NCBI GenBank assembly: GCA_031553775.1
Contig: JAVBLA010000025.1
Location: forward strand, 54,866-118,865
Origin: JAISFI01 sp031553775
Lineage (GTDB): Bacteria > Bacteroidota > Bacteroidia > Bacteroidales > Azobacteroidaceae
DNA: 64,000 nucleotides
Direction: 5' to 3'
How positions within the stretch are numbered: the stretch's first letter is position 1; every line of letters begins with the position of its first letter. This document shows positions 9,534-18,939 of this stretch, piece by piece. A program made the position numbers and the translations under genes. Below the pieces are notes generated by a model. It made no database searches, had not been told where the DNA came from, and saw only the letters and a list, made by a program, of their open reading frames with translations.

Positions 9534-10841
9534 ATGCTCGATAAAATATTCAAACTGAAAGAACATCAAACCAGTGTTAAAAAAGAGATGATAGCAGGAC
9601 TCATCACATTTTTAACCATGTCATACATATTAGTTGTTAATCCTGATACGCTTAGTACGACAGGAATGGACAAGCAGGCGTTATTCACCACTACCTGCCT
9701 GGCATCCATCCTGGGAACTCTGCTGATCGCATTCATGGCTAATATTCCGATTGTACAGGCGCCTGGGATGGGATCAAACAGTTTTTTCGCCTATACCGTG
9801 GTCCTGGGAATGGGCTATTCCTGGCAATTTGCCCTGACAGCTGTATTCCTCCAGGGAATCATATTTATCTTACTGACAATATGTAACATACAGAAAGTAA
9901 TCTTCGACAAAATACCTCATTCACTTAAAAATGCAATTCCGGTAGGCATCGGACTATTTATAGCTTTTATAGGTTTCAAAAATGCCGGAATCATCGTAGG
10001 AAACGAACATACCATCGTTCAAATAGGGGATATGGGAAACAAACATGTCTGGGTAGCGCTCACAGGCCTGGTTGTGATCGGTGCGTTACTGGCAAGGAAT
10101 GTACCGGGGGCTATATTGATCGGAATAGTCGTTTCAACCGTTCTGGCCCTGTGTCTGGGAGTAGCAGCCATTCCCGAAGGAAGCCTGGTATCTTTACCTC
10201 CCGATATTTCTCCTGTATTCGCAAAATTCGAATGGAATGATATTTTCTCCATCGATATGCTTGTAGTGATATTCACTTTCCTGTTGGTCAATATTTTCGA
10301 TACAGTAGGAACATTAATAGCCGTAGCCTCCAAAGCCGGATTGATGGACGAAAACGGGAATTTTCCCAAAGCCAAAAAATCATTGATCGCCAACGCATTA
10401 GCCACCACATTTGGAGCTATTTTCGGCACCAGTACGGTCATATCTTATGTGGAAAGCGCTGCCGGCGTAGCTGCCGGGGGACGAACCGGACTGACAGCCG
10501 TAAGTGCCGCCTTCCTATTCTTCATCGCCCTGTTCCTCGCCCCGATCTTTATGATTGTCCCCTCTGCCGCCACGGCGCCTGTATTGATTATCGTCGGACT
10601 CTTCATGTTGAATTCCGTACTAAAAATCAATTTCGACGATTACAGCGAATCCATTCCCGCTTTCCTGACCATGGTATTAATGCCTTTCACATACAGCATC
10701 GCCCAGGGAATCATTTTCGGAATCCTGGGATATATCCTTATCAAACTCGTCGCCGGCAAAGCCAAAGACATCTCAATCGCAGTTTACATTATTGCAGCTA
10801 TATTTATTGTCAAGATCGTATTGGATATTATAAAGGCATGA
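9534..10841 (+). CDS. NCS2 purine permease (AzgA type)
   Basis: This 435-residue polytopic membrane protein should import a nucleobase with protons. The AzgA subgroup carries adenine, guanine or hypoxanthine. Recognisable marks are APGMGSNSFFAYTVV (about residues 77-91) and the segment beginning FDTVGTLIAVASKAGL, followed by a Gly/Ala-rich stretch with ESAAGVAAGGRTGLTA. Length and about 12-14 hydrophobic segments fit the family. It is monocistronic on the plus strand, preceded by 266 bp without a recognisable purine riboswitch, and followed by a structured repeat. Confidence 0.92.
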   Translation: MLDKIFKLKEHQTSVKKEMIAGLITFLTMSYILVVNPDTLSTTGMDKQALFTTTCLASILGTLLIAFMANIPIVQAPGMGSNSFFAYTVVLGMGYSWQFALTAVFLQGIIFILLTICNIQKVIFDKIPHSLKNAIPVGIGLFIAFIGFKNAGIIVGNEHTIVQIGDMGNKHVWVALTGLVVIGALLARNVPGAILIGIVVSTVLALCLGVAAIPEGSLVSLPPDISPVFAKFEWNDIFSIDMLVVIFTFLLVNIFDTVGTLIAVASKAGLMDENGNFPKAKKSLIANALATTFGAIFGTSTVISYVESAAGVAAGGRTGLTAVSAAFLFFIALFLAPIFMIVPSAATAPVLIIVGLFMLNSVLKINFDDYSESIPAFLTMVLMPFTYSIAQGIIFGILGYILIKLVAGKAKDISIAVYIIAAIFIVKIVLDIIKA

Positions 10842-10865
10842 TTTACCACAACTACTACCGATTCC

Positions 10866-11028
10866 ACCCGGGCATAGCCCGGTAATCCCCCTTAAATAAG
10901 GGGGCAGGGGGTTCTTTTCCTTGTGGTCAAAACGCTGTTTGAAGCGAAAGAGCGTAGCGATTGAGCAAGTTCGTTTTGACGAAGTGCCTTTTTTTGGTAC
11001 CTTTTTTTGGCGCAGCAAAAAAAGATAC
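10866..11028 (+). repeat. Structured intergenic repeat, copy 1
   Basis: This 163-bp sequence recurs at 57951-58108 (reverse) and 58267-58425 (forward). It begins with a CCGGGC/GCCCGG hairpin and a CCCCCTT/AAGGGGG hairpin. An imperfect stem with CAAAACG/CGTTTTG arms follows, and it ends in a TTTTTTTG/CAAAAAAA hairpin around GCGC. It follows the stop of the NCS2 permease, where it may end transcription. Its reading frames look like genes but are not conserved as protein. Confidence 0.85.
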
Positions 11029-11040
11029 AAAGTTTTATAG

Positions 11041-11048
11041 TACCTTTG
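11041..11048 (+). promoter_or_regulatory. Candidate -7 box of the ABC exporter genes
   Basis: TACCTTTG matches the TAnnTTTG element and lies 23 bp before the ATG at 11072. It sits just outside the 3' edge of repeat copy 1. No TTTG is found at the usual distance, so the call rests on the -7 box and its position. Confidence 0.45.
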
Positions 11049-11071
11049 CATCTTTCTCCAAAAAATACAAA

Positions 11072-11974
11072 ATGTATTTCCTAGAAACAACCAACGTAGT
11101 AAAACAATACTCCGGCCACCTGGCACTGGACCAGGTAAGCATCCGTGTTCCTCAGGGACAAATATTCGGCCTGTTAGGCCCGAACGGCGCCGGTAAAACC
11201 ACATTGATCCGGATCATCAACCGGATCACGGCTCCCGATAGCGGGGAAGTATTATTGAAAGGTCGTCCCCTTCAACCGGATGATATTTATAACATAGGAT
11301 ACCTCCCGGAAGAAAGAGGCTTGTACAAAAAGATGAAAGTCGGCGAACAAGCCGTTTACCTCGCACGCCTGAAAGGGCTGAGCCACCAGGATGCTCAAAA
11401 AAAATTGCAGGCCTGGTTCAAAAAATTCGGCATTATGGATTGGTGGAACAAAAAACTGGAAGAGCTTTCCAAAGGAATGCAGCAAAAAGTCCAGTTTATT
11501 ATCACAGTGGTGCATGACCCTGAATTATTGATTTTCGACGAACCTTTCAGCGGATTCGACCCGGTCAATGCCGATTTGCTAAAAAAGGAAATCCTGGAAT
11601 TGAAAGACAAAGGAAAAACAATCATATTTTCCACCCATAACATGGCTTCAGTAGAAGAAATATGCGATGAGATCACACTCATCAATCAATCAAAAGTCGT
11701 ATTACAGGGAAATGTAGAAGAAGTACGTTCCCGCTATAAAAGCAATACGTTCCTGCTGAAAACCGATTCCAGCGAAAACATCCATGCTTCTGAAGAAATA
11801 TTCACGATACTGGAAGAAAAACCTTCCTATCATGGTAAAATCTGGAGAATCCGGAAAAGCGGAGAGGTATCCAACAATTCACTCATCAACCATCTGTCAA
11901 ACCAGTGCAATATCATTTCTTTTGAAGAAGAAATCCCTTCCATGAATGATATTTTTATCCGTACCGTATCATGA
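11072..11974 (+). CDS. ABC transporter ATP-binding protein
   Basis: This 300-residue ATPase powers the membrane subunit encoded next. It shows Walker A GPNGAGKTT, the signature LSKGMQQKVQF, Walker B LLIFDEPFSGFDP and the switch His in STHNM. The frame stays open upstream to 10961, but those 37 codons come from the intergenic repeat. The ATG at 11072 follows a -7 box and begins the conserved MYFLETTNVVKQYSG, so I chose it. The stop TGA overlaps the ATG of the permease gene (ATGA), showing tight coupling. The arrangement resembles NatAB/YhaQP-type exporters of ions or drugs; the substrate is unknown. Confidence 0.92.
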   Translation: MYFLETTNVVKQYSGHLALDQVSIRVPQGQIFGLLGPNGAGKTTLIRIINRITAPDSGEVLLKGRPLQPDDIYNIGYLPEERGLYKKMKVGEQAVYLARLKGLSHQDAQKKLQAWFKKFGIMDWWNKKLEELSKGMQQKVQFIITVVHDPELLIFDEPFSGFDPVNADLLKKEILELKDKGKTIIFSTHNMASVEEICDEITLINQSKVVLQGNVEEVRSRYKSNTFLLKTDSSENIHASEEIFTILEEKPSYHGKIWRIRKSGEVSNNSLINHLSNQCNIISFEEEIPSMNDIFIRTVS

Positions 11975-13284
11975 AAAGTAAAATAGGTATCGTTATCCAA
12001 CGCGAATATTTCAGCCGGGTGAGAAAAAAATCTTTCCTGATTATGACTTTCTTAATGCCGGTTATTTTTGCCGCCCTGATTTTTGTCCCGCTCTGGATGT
12101 CGGGCATCAAAGACGATCAGCAAAAAACAGTAGCCATTATCGATCAGACAGGAAAATATGCTCCTTTGTTTGAAAATATGGACAATTTTCATTTCATTCC
12201 TGTCGATAAAAAAGTGGAAGAATATCAACATGACCGGCAAGAAGGGATTTATGCGACACTGGTTATATCCGGCGATTTACTGAAAAATCCTTCGGCCATC
12301 ACGTTGTATTCGGAAAAACAGGTCACTATGGACCTGACCAAATCGATCACACAGACGCTGAATACCTACCTGCAGGACGAAAAACTGGCATCATACAACA
12401 TCCCACGCCTGAAAGAAATAATGGAAGAAAGTAAAGTTTCCATCCAACTACAAACCATCAAATGGGAAAAAGACGGCACTGAAAAAGAATCTTCCGCAGA
12501 AATGGCCAGTATCATCGGTATCCTTTTCACGGTGATTATATACATGTTTATTTTCGTGTACGGCGGAATGGTCATGCAGGGCGTCATGGAGGAAAAAACC
12601 AACCGGATCATCGAAGTGATGGTCTCCTCAGTCAAACCCTTCGACCTGATGATGGGAAAAATTATCGGGGTAGGATTGGTGGGACTGACACAGTTTTTCC
12701 TTTGGTCCGGCCTGGTGGGTTTTTTCTTATTTATCGGAAGATTGTTTCTGGGAGGAGGAATAGACCCTGCACAGGCAGCGCAAATGGCAGAATTGGCTTC
12801 TCACGGACAAAATATCAACATGGAAGGTATCTCTAAAGTTGTAAACATCTTTTCCTCTATTAATATAATGGAAATCGTCAGCTACTTCCTTATATATTTT
12901 ATCGGCGGATATATGTTATATGCTTCCCTGTTCGCAGCCATCGGAGCTTCTGTAAGTAACCAGGAAGACACGCAGCAGTTTATGCTTCCCATTACAGCAC
13001 TGATCCTGTTTGCATTCTATGCGGCTATATATAGCATGGAAAATCCTGACGGACCTCTCGCATTCTGGACCTCTATCATCCCGATCACTTCACCGATCGT
13101 CATGATGGTACGTTTACCCTTCGATGTTCCGCTTTGGCAGAAAATATTATCGGTGGTTCTTTTATACATTACTTTTATACTTGTCACCCGTTTTTCAGCC
13201 AAGATATATCGCGTAGGAATCCTGATGTATGGTAAAAAGCCCAGCGTAAAAGAACTGATTAAATGGATTAAATACAAAGCATAA
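11971..13284 (+). CDS. ABC-2 type transporter permease (NatB/YhaP-like)
   Basis: The 437-residue membrane protein has one N-terminal membrane segment (about 20-45), a soluble extracytoplasmic region (about 50-180), then five or six hydrophobic segments between about 185 and 420. It contains the family's EEKTNRIIEVMVSSVKPFDL stretch before the next helix. This topology is that of ABC-2 exporters with a large external loop. It overlaps the ATPase gene by 4 bp, and its last base is the first base of the following ATG, so the three genes form one operon. Substrate unknown. Confidence 0.88.
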   Translation: MKSKIGIVIQREYFSRVRKKSFLIMTFLMPVIFAALIFVPLWMSGIKDDQQKTVAIIDQTGKYAPLFENMDNFHFIPVDKKVEEYQHDRQEGIYATLVISGDLLKNPSAITLYSEKQVTMDLTKSITQTLNTYLQDEKLASYNIPRLKEIMEESKVSIQLQTIKWEKDGTEKESSAEMASIIGILFTVIIYMFIFVYGGMVMQGVMEEKTNRIIEVMVSSVKPFDLMMGKIIGVGLVGLTQFFLWSGLVGFFLFIGRLFLGGGIDPAQAAQMAELASHGQNINMEGISKVVNIFSSINIMEIVSYFLIYFIGGYMLYASLFAAIGASVSNQEDTQQFMLPITALILFAFYAAIYSMENPDGPLAFWTSIIPITSPIVMMVRLPFDVPLWQKILSVVLLYITFILVTRFSAKIYRVGILMYGKKPSVKELIKWIKYKA

Positions 13285-14579
13285 TGACTTTTGATATCCT
13301 GTTTACACTCTTTCTGGTATTCCTTAACGGATTTTTTGTCGCCGCCGAATTCGCGATCGTCAAGGTGCGTTCTTCCCAGATTGAAGTACAAAAAAACGCT
13401 AATAAAAATGTAACGGCTGCCGCTAAAAGTGTTACTAACAATCTGGATGCTTATTTAGCTGCAACACAATTAGGTATAACCATTGCTTCTCTTGGGTTGG
13501 GATGGAAAGGTGAACACGTATTTACCGAAATTATCCAAACCATTTTCCACTGGCTGGGATTTGGCGCAACAGTCTGGGCACAACGATTGGCCGTACCTGT
13601 CGCCTTTGCTACTATAACCATCCTGCATATTGTACTGGGAGAGTTGGCCCCCAAATCATTAGCTATCCGCAAACCGGTTCCTGTAACCTTTACCGTAGCC
13701 GTTCCCCTGAGGATTTTTTACTTTATTTTCCGCCCTTGTATCTGGCTGTTAAACGAATTAGCCAACTTACTTCTGAAAGCTATTGGTATCCAGCCGGTAC
13801 ACGAACAGGAAGACATCCATTCGGAAGAAGAGTTGAAAGTGATCATTGCCGAAAGCCATAAAGGTGGAATCCTGGAAGAAACGGAAAAAGAACTGATACA
13901 GAATGTTTTTAGCCTGGGAGACAGAAAGATACAAACCCTGATGACTCCCCGGAACGAATTGATCTGGATCAATCTCAACGATACACCGGAAACAATCAAG
14001 GAAACCATTTTGCAAAACAAACATACCGCCTATCCGGTATGCGAAGGAGAACTAGATAATGTAGTCGGCTTCGCTTATTCCAAAGACATGATCGGAGATA
14101 ACTTCGACCTGGTAGCACACAATATCCGGTCGATCATCAAACCGGTACAGATCGTGATAGCCACGAATAAGGCTTATTCTGTTCTCGAAAAATTCCAGAA
14201 ACAACGGATATACCAGGCTTTGATCATCGATGAATTCGGAAGCGTGCGGGGTTTTGTAACCATCAACGATATTGTAGACGCACTGGTAGGAGATATTTCG
14301 GAAACGGATGAATTCGAATATGCTTCCGTCCGCTTATCCGATGGCAGCTGGATCGTCGACGGACAAATCCCATTTGTAGAATTCCTTGAAAAAGTAGGAC
14401 TGGACGACGATGTTCTTCCAAAAGATTTCGACTATATCACATTGGGAGGATATATTTTAGATATCCTGGGCAGTATTCCTTCCAAAGGGGATTCCGTAAC
14501 CTGGGAAAATTTCCGTCTCACAGTATTGAGGATGGATAATAACCGGATTGATAAGATCAAAGCGGAACTGATCCAATAA
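13284..14579 (+). CDS. CNNM/CBS/CorC-domain membrane protein (hemolysin family)
   Basis: The 431-residue protein has an N-terminal DUF21/CNNM membrane domain (about 1-190, with FFVAAEFAIVKVRSSQ), a cytoplasmic CBS pair (about 205-335) and a C-terminal CorC_HlyC domain (about 345-428, with LPKDFDYITLGGYILD). Relatives are tied to magnesium or cobalt efflux; the name hemolysin is historical. It overlaps the ABC permease stop (TAATG). Its stop is only 2 bp from the stop of the convergent TolC gene, leaving no room for a terminator. Confidence 0.92.
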   Translation: MTFDILFTLFLVFLNGFFVAAEFAIVKVRSSQIEVQKNANKNVTAAAKSVTNNLDAYLAATQLGITIASLGLGWKGEHVFTEIIQTIFHWLGFGATVWAQRLAVPVAFATITILHIVLGELAPKSLAIRKPVPVTFTVAVPLRIFYFIFRPCIWLLNELANLLLKAIGIQPVHEQEDIHSEEELKVIIAESHKGGILEETEKELIQNVFSLGDRKIQTLMTPRNELIWINLNDTPETIKETILQNKHTAYPVCEGELDNVVGFAYSKDMIGDNFDLVAHNIRSIIKPVQIVIATNKAYSVLEKFQKQRIYQALIIDEFGSVRGFVTINDIVDALVGDISETDEFEYASVRLSDGSWIVDGQIPFVEFLEKVGLDDDVLPKDFDYITLGGYILDILGSIPSKGDSVTWENFRLTVLRMDNNRIDKIKAELIQ

Positions 14580-14581
14580 CC

Positions 14582-15859
14582 TTATTCTGAAGCTATAACC
14601 TTTTTATAAACCGCCAATGAAATTTTATTCTCCAAATAAGAATTGATCAGGTTAACAGACGCCTGTATCCAGGACAGTTGTGCCGATTGCACATCCAATA
14701 TGGAAATACGCCCTTCCTGGTAACTGAACGTATGCAGATCCAGGCTTTCATCCGCTACTTTGAGATTTTCACGGGCAATATCGATTTGTTTCGAACTTTC
14801 TGCAATATTATTGACCGCAGTCGCCAGTTCTTGTTTAATATTATCTTCCGTCAGGCTCAATGCATATTGCCTGGAAAGCTCCATGGCCTTACTCTTATTC
14901 CTGACCTGCCTGCTTTTTCCCCAATGAAAAACAGGAACACTCAATTGTGCATATAGAATAGGAGATACAATGGGTTCATTATCCAGATTCAGTAACGGGC
15001 TCCCATAAGCAGCCGATGCCCCCACATCCAGTTTCGGCAAAAACTCACTCTGGTCTGTTTTCCCCTGTGCTTGTTGAAAGTCTATTTCTTTACTTTTGAT
15101 AAGATATTCCGGTCTACGAGACAATACCTCTTCCGGCGTAACAGGTTCCGGAGGTATAGATACCAAAGCAATCGAATCTGTCAATAAAAAAGCTTTCCGG
15201 CTGTCTTCACCCATCAGAATATTCAAAACGATACAATTGTTCTGATAAGCCTGCTCTGTTCTGGATAATTGTAACTCCGCCTCCTTGACACTGGTTTTCA
15301 TTTTCAGTAAATCGGTTTTACTGATATAACCGTCATCAAACCGGGTTTGTACAGTGTTCAGTAAATCCGTAAGAATGCTCAGATATTTCCGGGCGGCAGT
15401 AACATAGGCCTGTGAAGCAACCGTATTCCAGTAGGCAGACTCTGCCGTATAAGCAATGTTATAAACGGATAAATCGGTCTCCAAAGCTGCAATATCCCGC
15501 ATAATTCCTGCCATCTGAACGGTTCCGGAAAGTTTTCCTCCGGTATATATATTCTGCCTCAGATCTGCTCCGACCTGCCAGTTCTGATTTTCCAATGCCA
15601 GATTCAAACCTCCCAACGACAGTTCCTGAGGATTGAAATTATACTGGTACGAACCCGATGCATTGATTCCCGGGTAGTATCCGGTTTTCACTTCTTTCAG
15701 GGCCGATTTGGCAGCTTCCAGCGTTTGCCGGGCAATCTGTACCTGCTGATTATAATCCAACACTTGCGACTTATAATCTTCCAGGGATAATGGTGTTTGC
15801 GAAACAACAGGGGCTCCGGAAATGAACAGGATGAATATGATGGGGAGAAACGGCTTCAT
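14582..15859 (-). CDS. TolC-family outer-membrane efflux protein
   Basis: The 425-residue protein starts with a signal peptide (about residues 1-20, cut near VVSQ) and continues with two long helical OEP repeats rich in Gln, Ala and Leu, with short beta segments such as GYYPGINASGSYQYN. It should form the outer-membrane duct of the tripartite pump encoded just upstream (adaptor 18926-19981, pump 15883-18939). The 23-bp gap to the pump gene is filled by an ATTGAAA array. If the pump is dead, this duct may have lost its partner. Confidence 0.92.
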   Translation of the reverse strand: MKPFLPIIFILFISGAPVVSQTPLSLEDYKSQVLDYNQQVQIARQTLEAAKSALKEVKTGYYPGINASGSYQYNFNPQELSLGGLNLALENQNWQVGADLRQNIYTGGKLSGTVQMAGIMRDIAALETDLSVYNIAYTAESAYWNTVASQAYVTAARKYLSILTDLLNTVQTRFDDGYISKTDLLKMKTSVKEAELQLSRTEQAYQNNCIVLNILMGEDSRKAFLLTDSIALVSIPPEPVTPEEVLSRRPEYLIKSKEIDFQQAQGKTDQSEFLPKLDVGASAAYGSPLLNLDNEPIVSPILYAQLSVPVFHWGKSRQVRNKSKAMELSRQYALSLTEDNIKQELATAVNNIAESSKQIDIARENLKVADESLDLHTFSYQEGRISILDVQSAQLSWIQASVNLINSYLENKISLAVYKKVIASE

Positions 15860-15860
15860 A

Positions 15861-15884
15861 ATTGAAAATTGAAAATTGAAAATT
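15861..15884. repeat. 7-bp tandem array (ATTGAAA type)
   Basis: About three and a half units of ATTGAAA fill the whole gap between the RND pump gene and the tolC gene. The pump's TAA stop lies at the edge of the array. The same array type recurs at several other gene boundaries in this window. Confidence 0.8.
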
Positions 15885-17418
15885 ATTTTTTGAGGTCCTG
15901 ATATTTTATTTTATAGATGGCACAGTAGGTTACCGGTAATACCAGTATGGTCAGGATGGTGGCCATTAACAATCCACCCATGATGGTGGCGGCCATCCCT
16001 CCGAACATGGCGTCTCCCAATAACGGAGCCATCCCCACGATAGTAGCTCCTGCTCCGGTAGAAACAGGGACCAGCCTTGTTTTGGCGGCATAAACAACGG
16101 CATTCAACGGTGCCATTCCATTGGAAAGCTGAATACCGATTTCATCTACCAGGATTACTGCACTCTTTACGTTCATGCCTACCAGTCCCAAGAGTCCCAG
16201 TAAGGCAAAAAAGTCAAAATCTTTACCCAGCGCGACCAATCCGATAACTACCCCGATAAAGATCATCGGAATCATAGCCATAATAGCCAATGGTTTCTTA
16301 TAATTACCAAATAAGAACAACAACACGATAAACATCATTGTCAGGGCAAACGGCATTTGTACCCGTATCGACCGGTTGGAATCGTCCTGCGCATCCTGAT
16401 CGCCCAGGTAACTCATCGTATATCCGGGGGGAACCGTTATCCGTTCATTCATTAATTTCCAGACAGCCTGAAAAGTCGCATTGGTATTCATCCCCCTGAG
16501 CGGATCCATCCGGAGGACAATGGTTTTCTCGCGTTGAAAATGCCAGATCATGTTGTATTGATAAGACAAATCAAAACGGTCAACCACCTGTTCCAAAGGA
16601 AAATATTCTCCCCGGGCATTGAATACCGGCAAAGCCTTCATTTGGTTCAGAGGAAGTGTATGTATCTGTTCATCTTTCAATAAAATAGGCATGGAAAGAT
16701 CCCGTTCCCTGTATTCTGCCAGGGGAATACCGGTAGTTGCCAATCCCAGGGTTTTTGCCATATCCTGACGGGTAACATCCAATTGCTGGCCTTTTTCTTC
16801 AGAAAAACGGGGAATATAAACAGGAATTTTACTGCCCCAATTCGTTCGTAAAAAATCTACTCCCGGACCCTCTGAACGGATAAGATCCATCGCACGTGCG
16901 GCTAATTGCCGGAGAGAATCGGAATTCTGTCCGCTGAAAGTGATCTCAATAGCGCCATCGGTAGGAGAGGAGAGCTTGAAAAGTGACGACCTGCAGACAA
17001 TACCCGGATGGTTTTCAACCACATACTCAAAAAACCGTTTTTCCCAATAAGCGGTAGAATCCATATTATTCACTTCGATCAGGATATTGGAAAAATTGGG
17101 TTTCAGGCTATAATTGGTACTGGCTAAGTAATACCGGGGATGTGATCCTCCGATAGATGTAGAAACCTTCTTAATACCTGGTTGCGAAAGAAAATATTGC
17201 TCGATATCCTTCATTTCTTCCGAAGTGGCATCGATACTGTATCCATCCGGCAAAAACAAATCCGCCCGGAAATAAGGCTTATTCATATAGGGAAAGAAAT
17301 TGGAAGGAAGCATACGCATAATAACGACCGATGCAACTAACAGGAAAATCACAGTACCCAGCGTCATCCACCGATGCCTGATCAATCCGCGTAACAGTTT
17401 TTCAAACTTGTTATACAT
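15883..17418 (-). CDS. RND efflux permease, C-terminal half (separated by an in-frame TGA)
   Basis: These 511 residues are the second half of an AcrB/HAE1-like pump: one membrane helix (about 15-35), the periplasmic porter and docking repeat (about 40-335), then five helices. The helix motif GLLGLVGMNVKSAVILVDE carries the Lys of the proton relay. It lies in the same frame as the N-terminal half; between them are only a TGA (17464-17466) and 15 codons. The ATG at 17418 is used here because it is the first after the stop. An AGGAGA lies about 25 bp upstream, too far for a normal Shine-Dalgarno site. The gene is either half of a pseudogene or the second chain of a split pump. Confidence 0.8.
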   Translation of the reverse strand: MYNKFEKLLRGLIRHRWMTLGTVIFLLVASVVIMRMLPSNFFPYMNKPYFRADLFLPDGYSIDATSEEMKDIEQYFLSQPGIKKVSTSIGGSHPRYYLASTNYSLKPNFSNILIEVNNMDSTAYWEKRFFEYVVENHPGIVCRSSLFKLSSPTDGAIEITFSGQNSDSLRQLAARAMDLIRSEGPGVDFLRTNWGSKIPVYIPRFSEEKGQQLDVTRQDMAKTLGLATTGIPLAEYRERDLSMPILLKDEQIHTLPLNQMKALPVFNARGEYFPLEQVVDRFDLSYQYNMIWHFQREKTIVLRMDPLRGMNTNATFQAVWKLMNERITVPPGYTMSYLGDQDAQDDSNRSIRVQMPFALTMMFIVLLFLFGNYKKPLAIMAMIPMIFIGVVIGLVALGKDFDFFALLGLLGLVGMNVKSAVILVDEIGIQLSNGMAPLNAVVYAAKTRLVPVSTGAGATIVGMAPLLGDAMFGGMAATIMGGLLMATILTILVLPVTYCAIYKIKYQDLKK

Positions 17419-17463
17419 GCCGGTATCATACGGATCGCTGATTACTTCTCCTTTATTTTCCTG

Positions 17464-18939
17464 TCACATAAAATCACCGAAAGTGGTAGTCTGTACCAAA
17501 GCGAATATCCAGCTGAAACCCAGCGAAAGCGCCAGAACAACAAACAAAGGATGTACGATTTCTGCGGCAGCCGAATCAGCCATAAATAAAGGCAGGAATG
17601 AAATAATTCCGATACAGGTGGCCCCGAATAATCCCCACATGGGCTTTGTAGCACCCTCTATCAAAGCGTCATATCGCTTCATTCCCATTTTAATATTCGT
17701 CCGGGCATTATCGGTTACCACAATCGCATTGTCTACCAGCATCCCCATGGCAATGATAAAAGCCGCCAAAGAAGAGCGGTTCAGTCCCGTTCCGGTAAAC
17801 TGCATGGTAAATAAAGTAGCCGCTATACAGAACAATAAAGATGTACCTATCAGGAAAGTCGCCCTGAGTTTATAGAAAAAATACAACAAAAGAATAACGG
17901 TAAACACGGAAATCAGCAGGTTCATGATAAAATCGTCATTGGCTGCCGCTGCAATCGTATCTTCCGGATAAATCTCTTCCAACTGGTATCCGTAAACCAG
18001 TTCAGGAATGATCTGTGTCCGGATCTTTTCCCTGATCAGTTTTCCGGCTTTGACCACATCTTTATCCTGGGCCGTAGCAATGGCAATACCGATCGCTTTT
18101 TTGCCGTCGACCCTCAGGATCGATTGAGTCGGCTCATAATACCCTTTTTTGACGTCGGCAACATCTCCCAAACGGAACAAAGCACCGTTACCGGCCTGGA
18201 TCAACTGGTTTTTAATATCTTCGACCGATTGAAAAGTTGCTTCGGCAATCACATTAACACTCAGGTTTCCCGCCTTTTTAACCCCTACGGAGACTTCCTG
18301 GTTCTGAGAGGAAAGCGTCCGGATAATCTGGTCTGGACTCAAACCCAGGCTGGCCAAACGGGTAGATGAAATGAAAACATTTACCACCTCTTTCTGTTCC
18401 GCAAATGTATTGATCTTCCGTACACCTTCCACAGGAGTCAGGATCGTCTTGATATCTTCCGCTTTATCCCGTAACTCCTGATAAGAGATGCCCTCATCGG
18501 CTGTCAACGCATAGTAAATTCCATACACATCTCCAAAATCGTCATTAACAACTATAACGGAAGCGCCCTGAGGCAGGTTGGGTTGTACATTGTATACTTT
18601 CTTCCGGAGCTCATCCCACATCTGACTCATCACTGCCGGATTCGTTCCATGATTCAACTCGATGTTGATGTAAGCATAACCGGCGTAAGATTCTCCCTTC
18701 ACGCGGTAGACATTCGGCATGGTCTGGATTTCCCGTTCAATGACGGTTGTGATCAGTTCTTCAACCTCTGAAGCCGTAGACCCGGGGTACTGGCATACCA
18801 ACACCGCTTGTTTCATCACAAACGGAGCATCTTCTTTTTTCGGCAGACGGTCGAAAGCCAGAATTCCCCCGAGACTAAGCAAAGCCAGGAAGAAAAAGAC
18901 AACCAGCTTATTATCTAAAGCATATTTAGCGAGATTCAT
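17464..18939 (-). CDS. RND efflux permease, N-terminal half (ends at an in-frame TGA)
   Basis: These 491 residues are the first half of an AcrB/HAE1-like pump: helix 1 (about 12-30), the first periplasmic repeat, and helices 2-6. The TM4 motif GMLVDNAIVVTDNARTN contains the proton-relay Asp, with Asn in place of the second Asp. The frame ends at TGA (17464-17466) just after TTTFGDFM, at the linker between the two halves, and continues without further stops into the C-terminal half. Read through, the protein would be 1018 residues, the normal size. The start overlaps the adaptor gene by 14 bp. Confidence 0.85.
   Translation of the reverse strand: MNLAKYALDNKLVVFFFLALLSLGGILAFDRLPKKEDAPFVMKQAVLVCQYPGSTASEVEELITTVIEREIQTMPNVYRVKGESYAGYAYINIELNHGTNPAVMSQMWDELRKKVYNVQPNLPQGASVIVVNDDFGDVYGIYYALTADEGISYQELRDKAEDIKTILTPVEGVRKINTFAEQKEVVNVFISSTRLASLGLSPDQIIRTLSSQNQEVSVGVKKAGNLSVNVIAEATFQSVEDIKNQLIQAGNGALFRLGDVADVKKGYYEPTQSILRVDGKKAIGIAIATAQDKDVVKAGKLIREKIRTQIIPELVYGYQLEEIYPEDTIAAAANDDFIMNLLISVFTVILLLYFFYKLRATFLIGTSLLFCIAATLFTMQFTGTGLNRSSLAAFIIAMGMLVDNAIVVTDNARTNIKMGMKRYDALIEGATKPMWGLFGATCIGIISFLPLFMADSAAAEIVHPLFVVLALSLGFSWIFALVQTTTFGDFM

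Noticed and set aside
10961..11071. N-terminal extension of the ABC ATPase
   Set aside because: The 37 codons come from a dispersed non-coding repeat; the conserved protein begins at 11072.
17464..17466. TGA as selenocysteine or as a reassigned sense codon in the RND pump
   Set aside because: TGA ends other genes normally in this window, homologous pumps have no conserved Cys at this linker, and I saw no SECIS-like hairpin directly after the codon.
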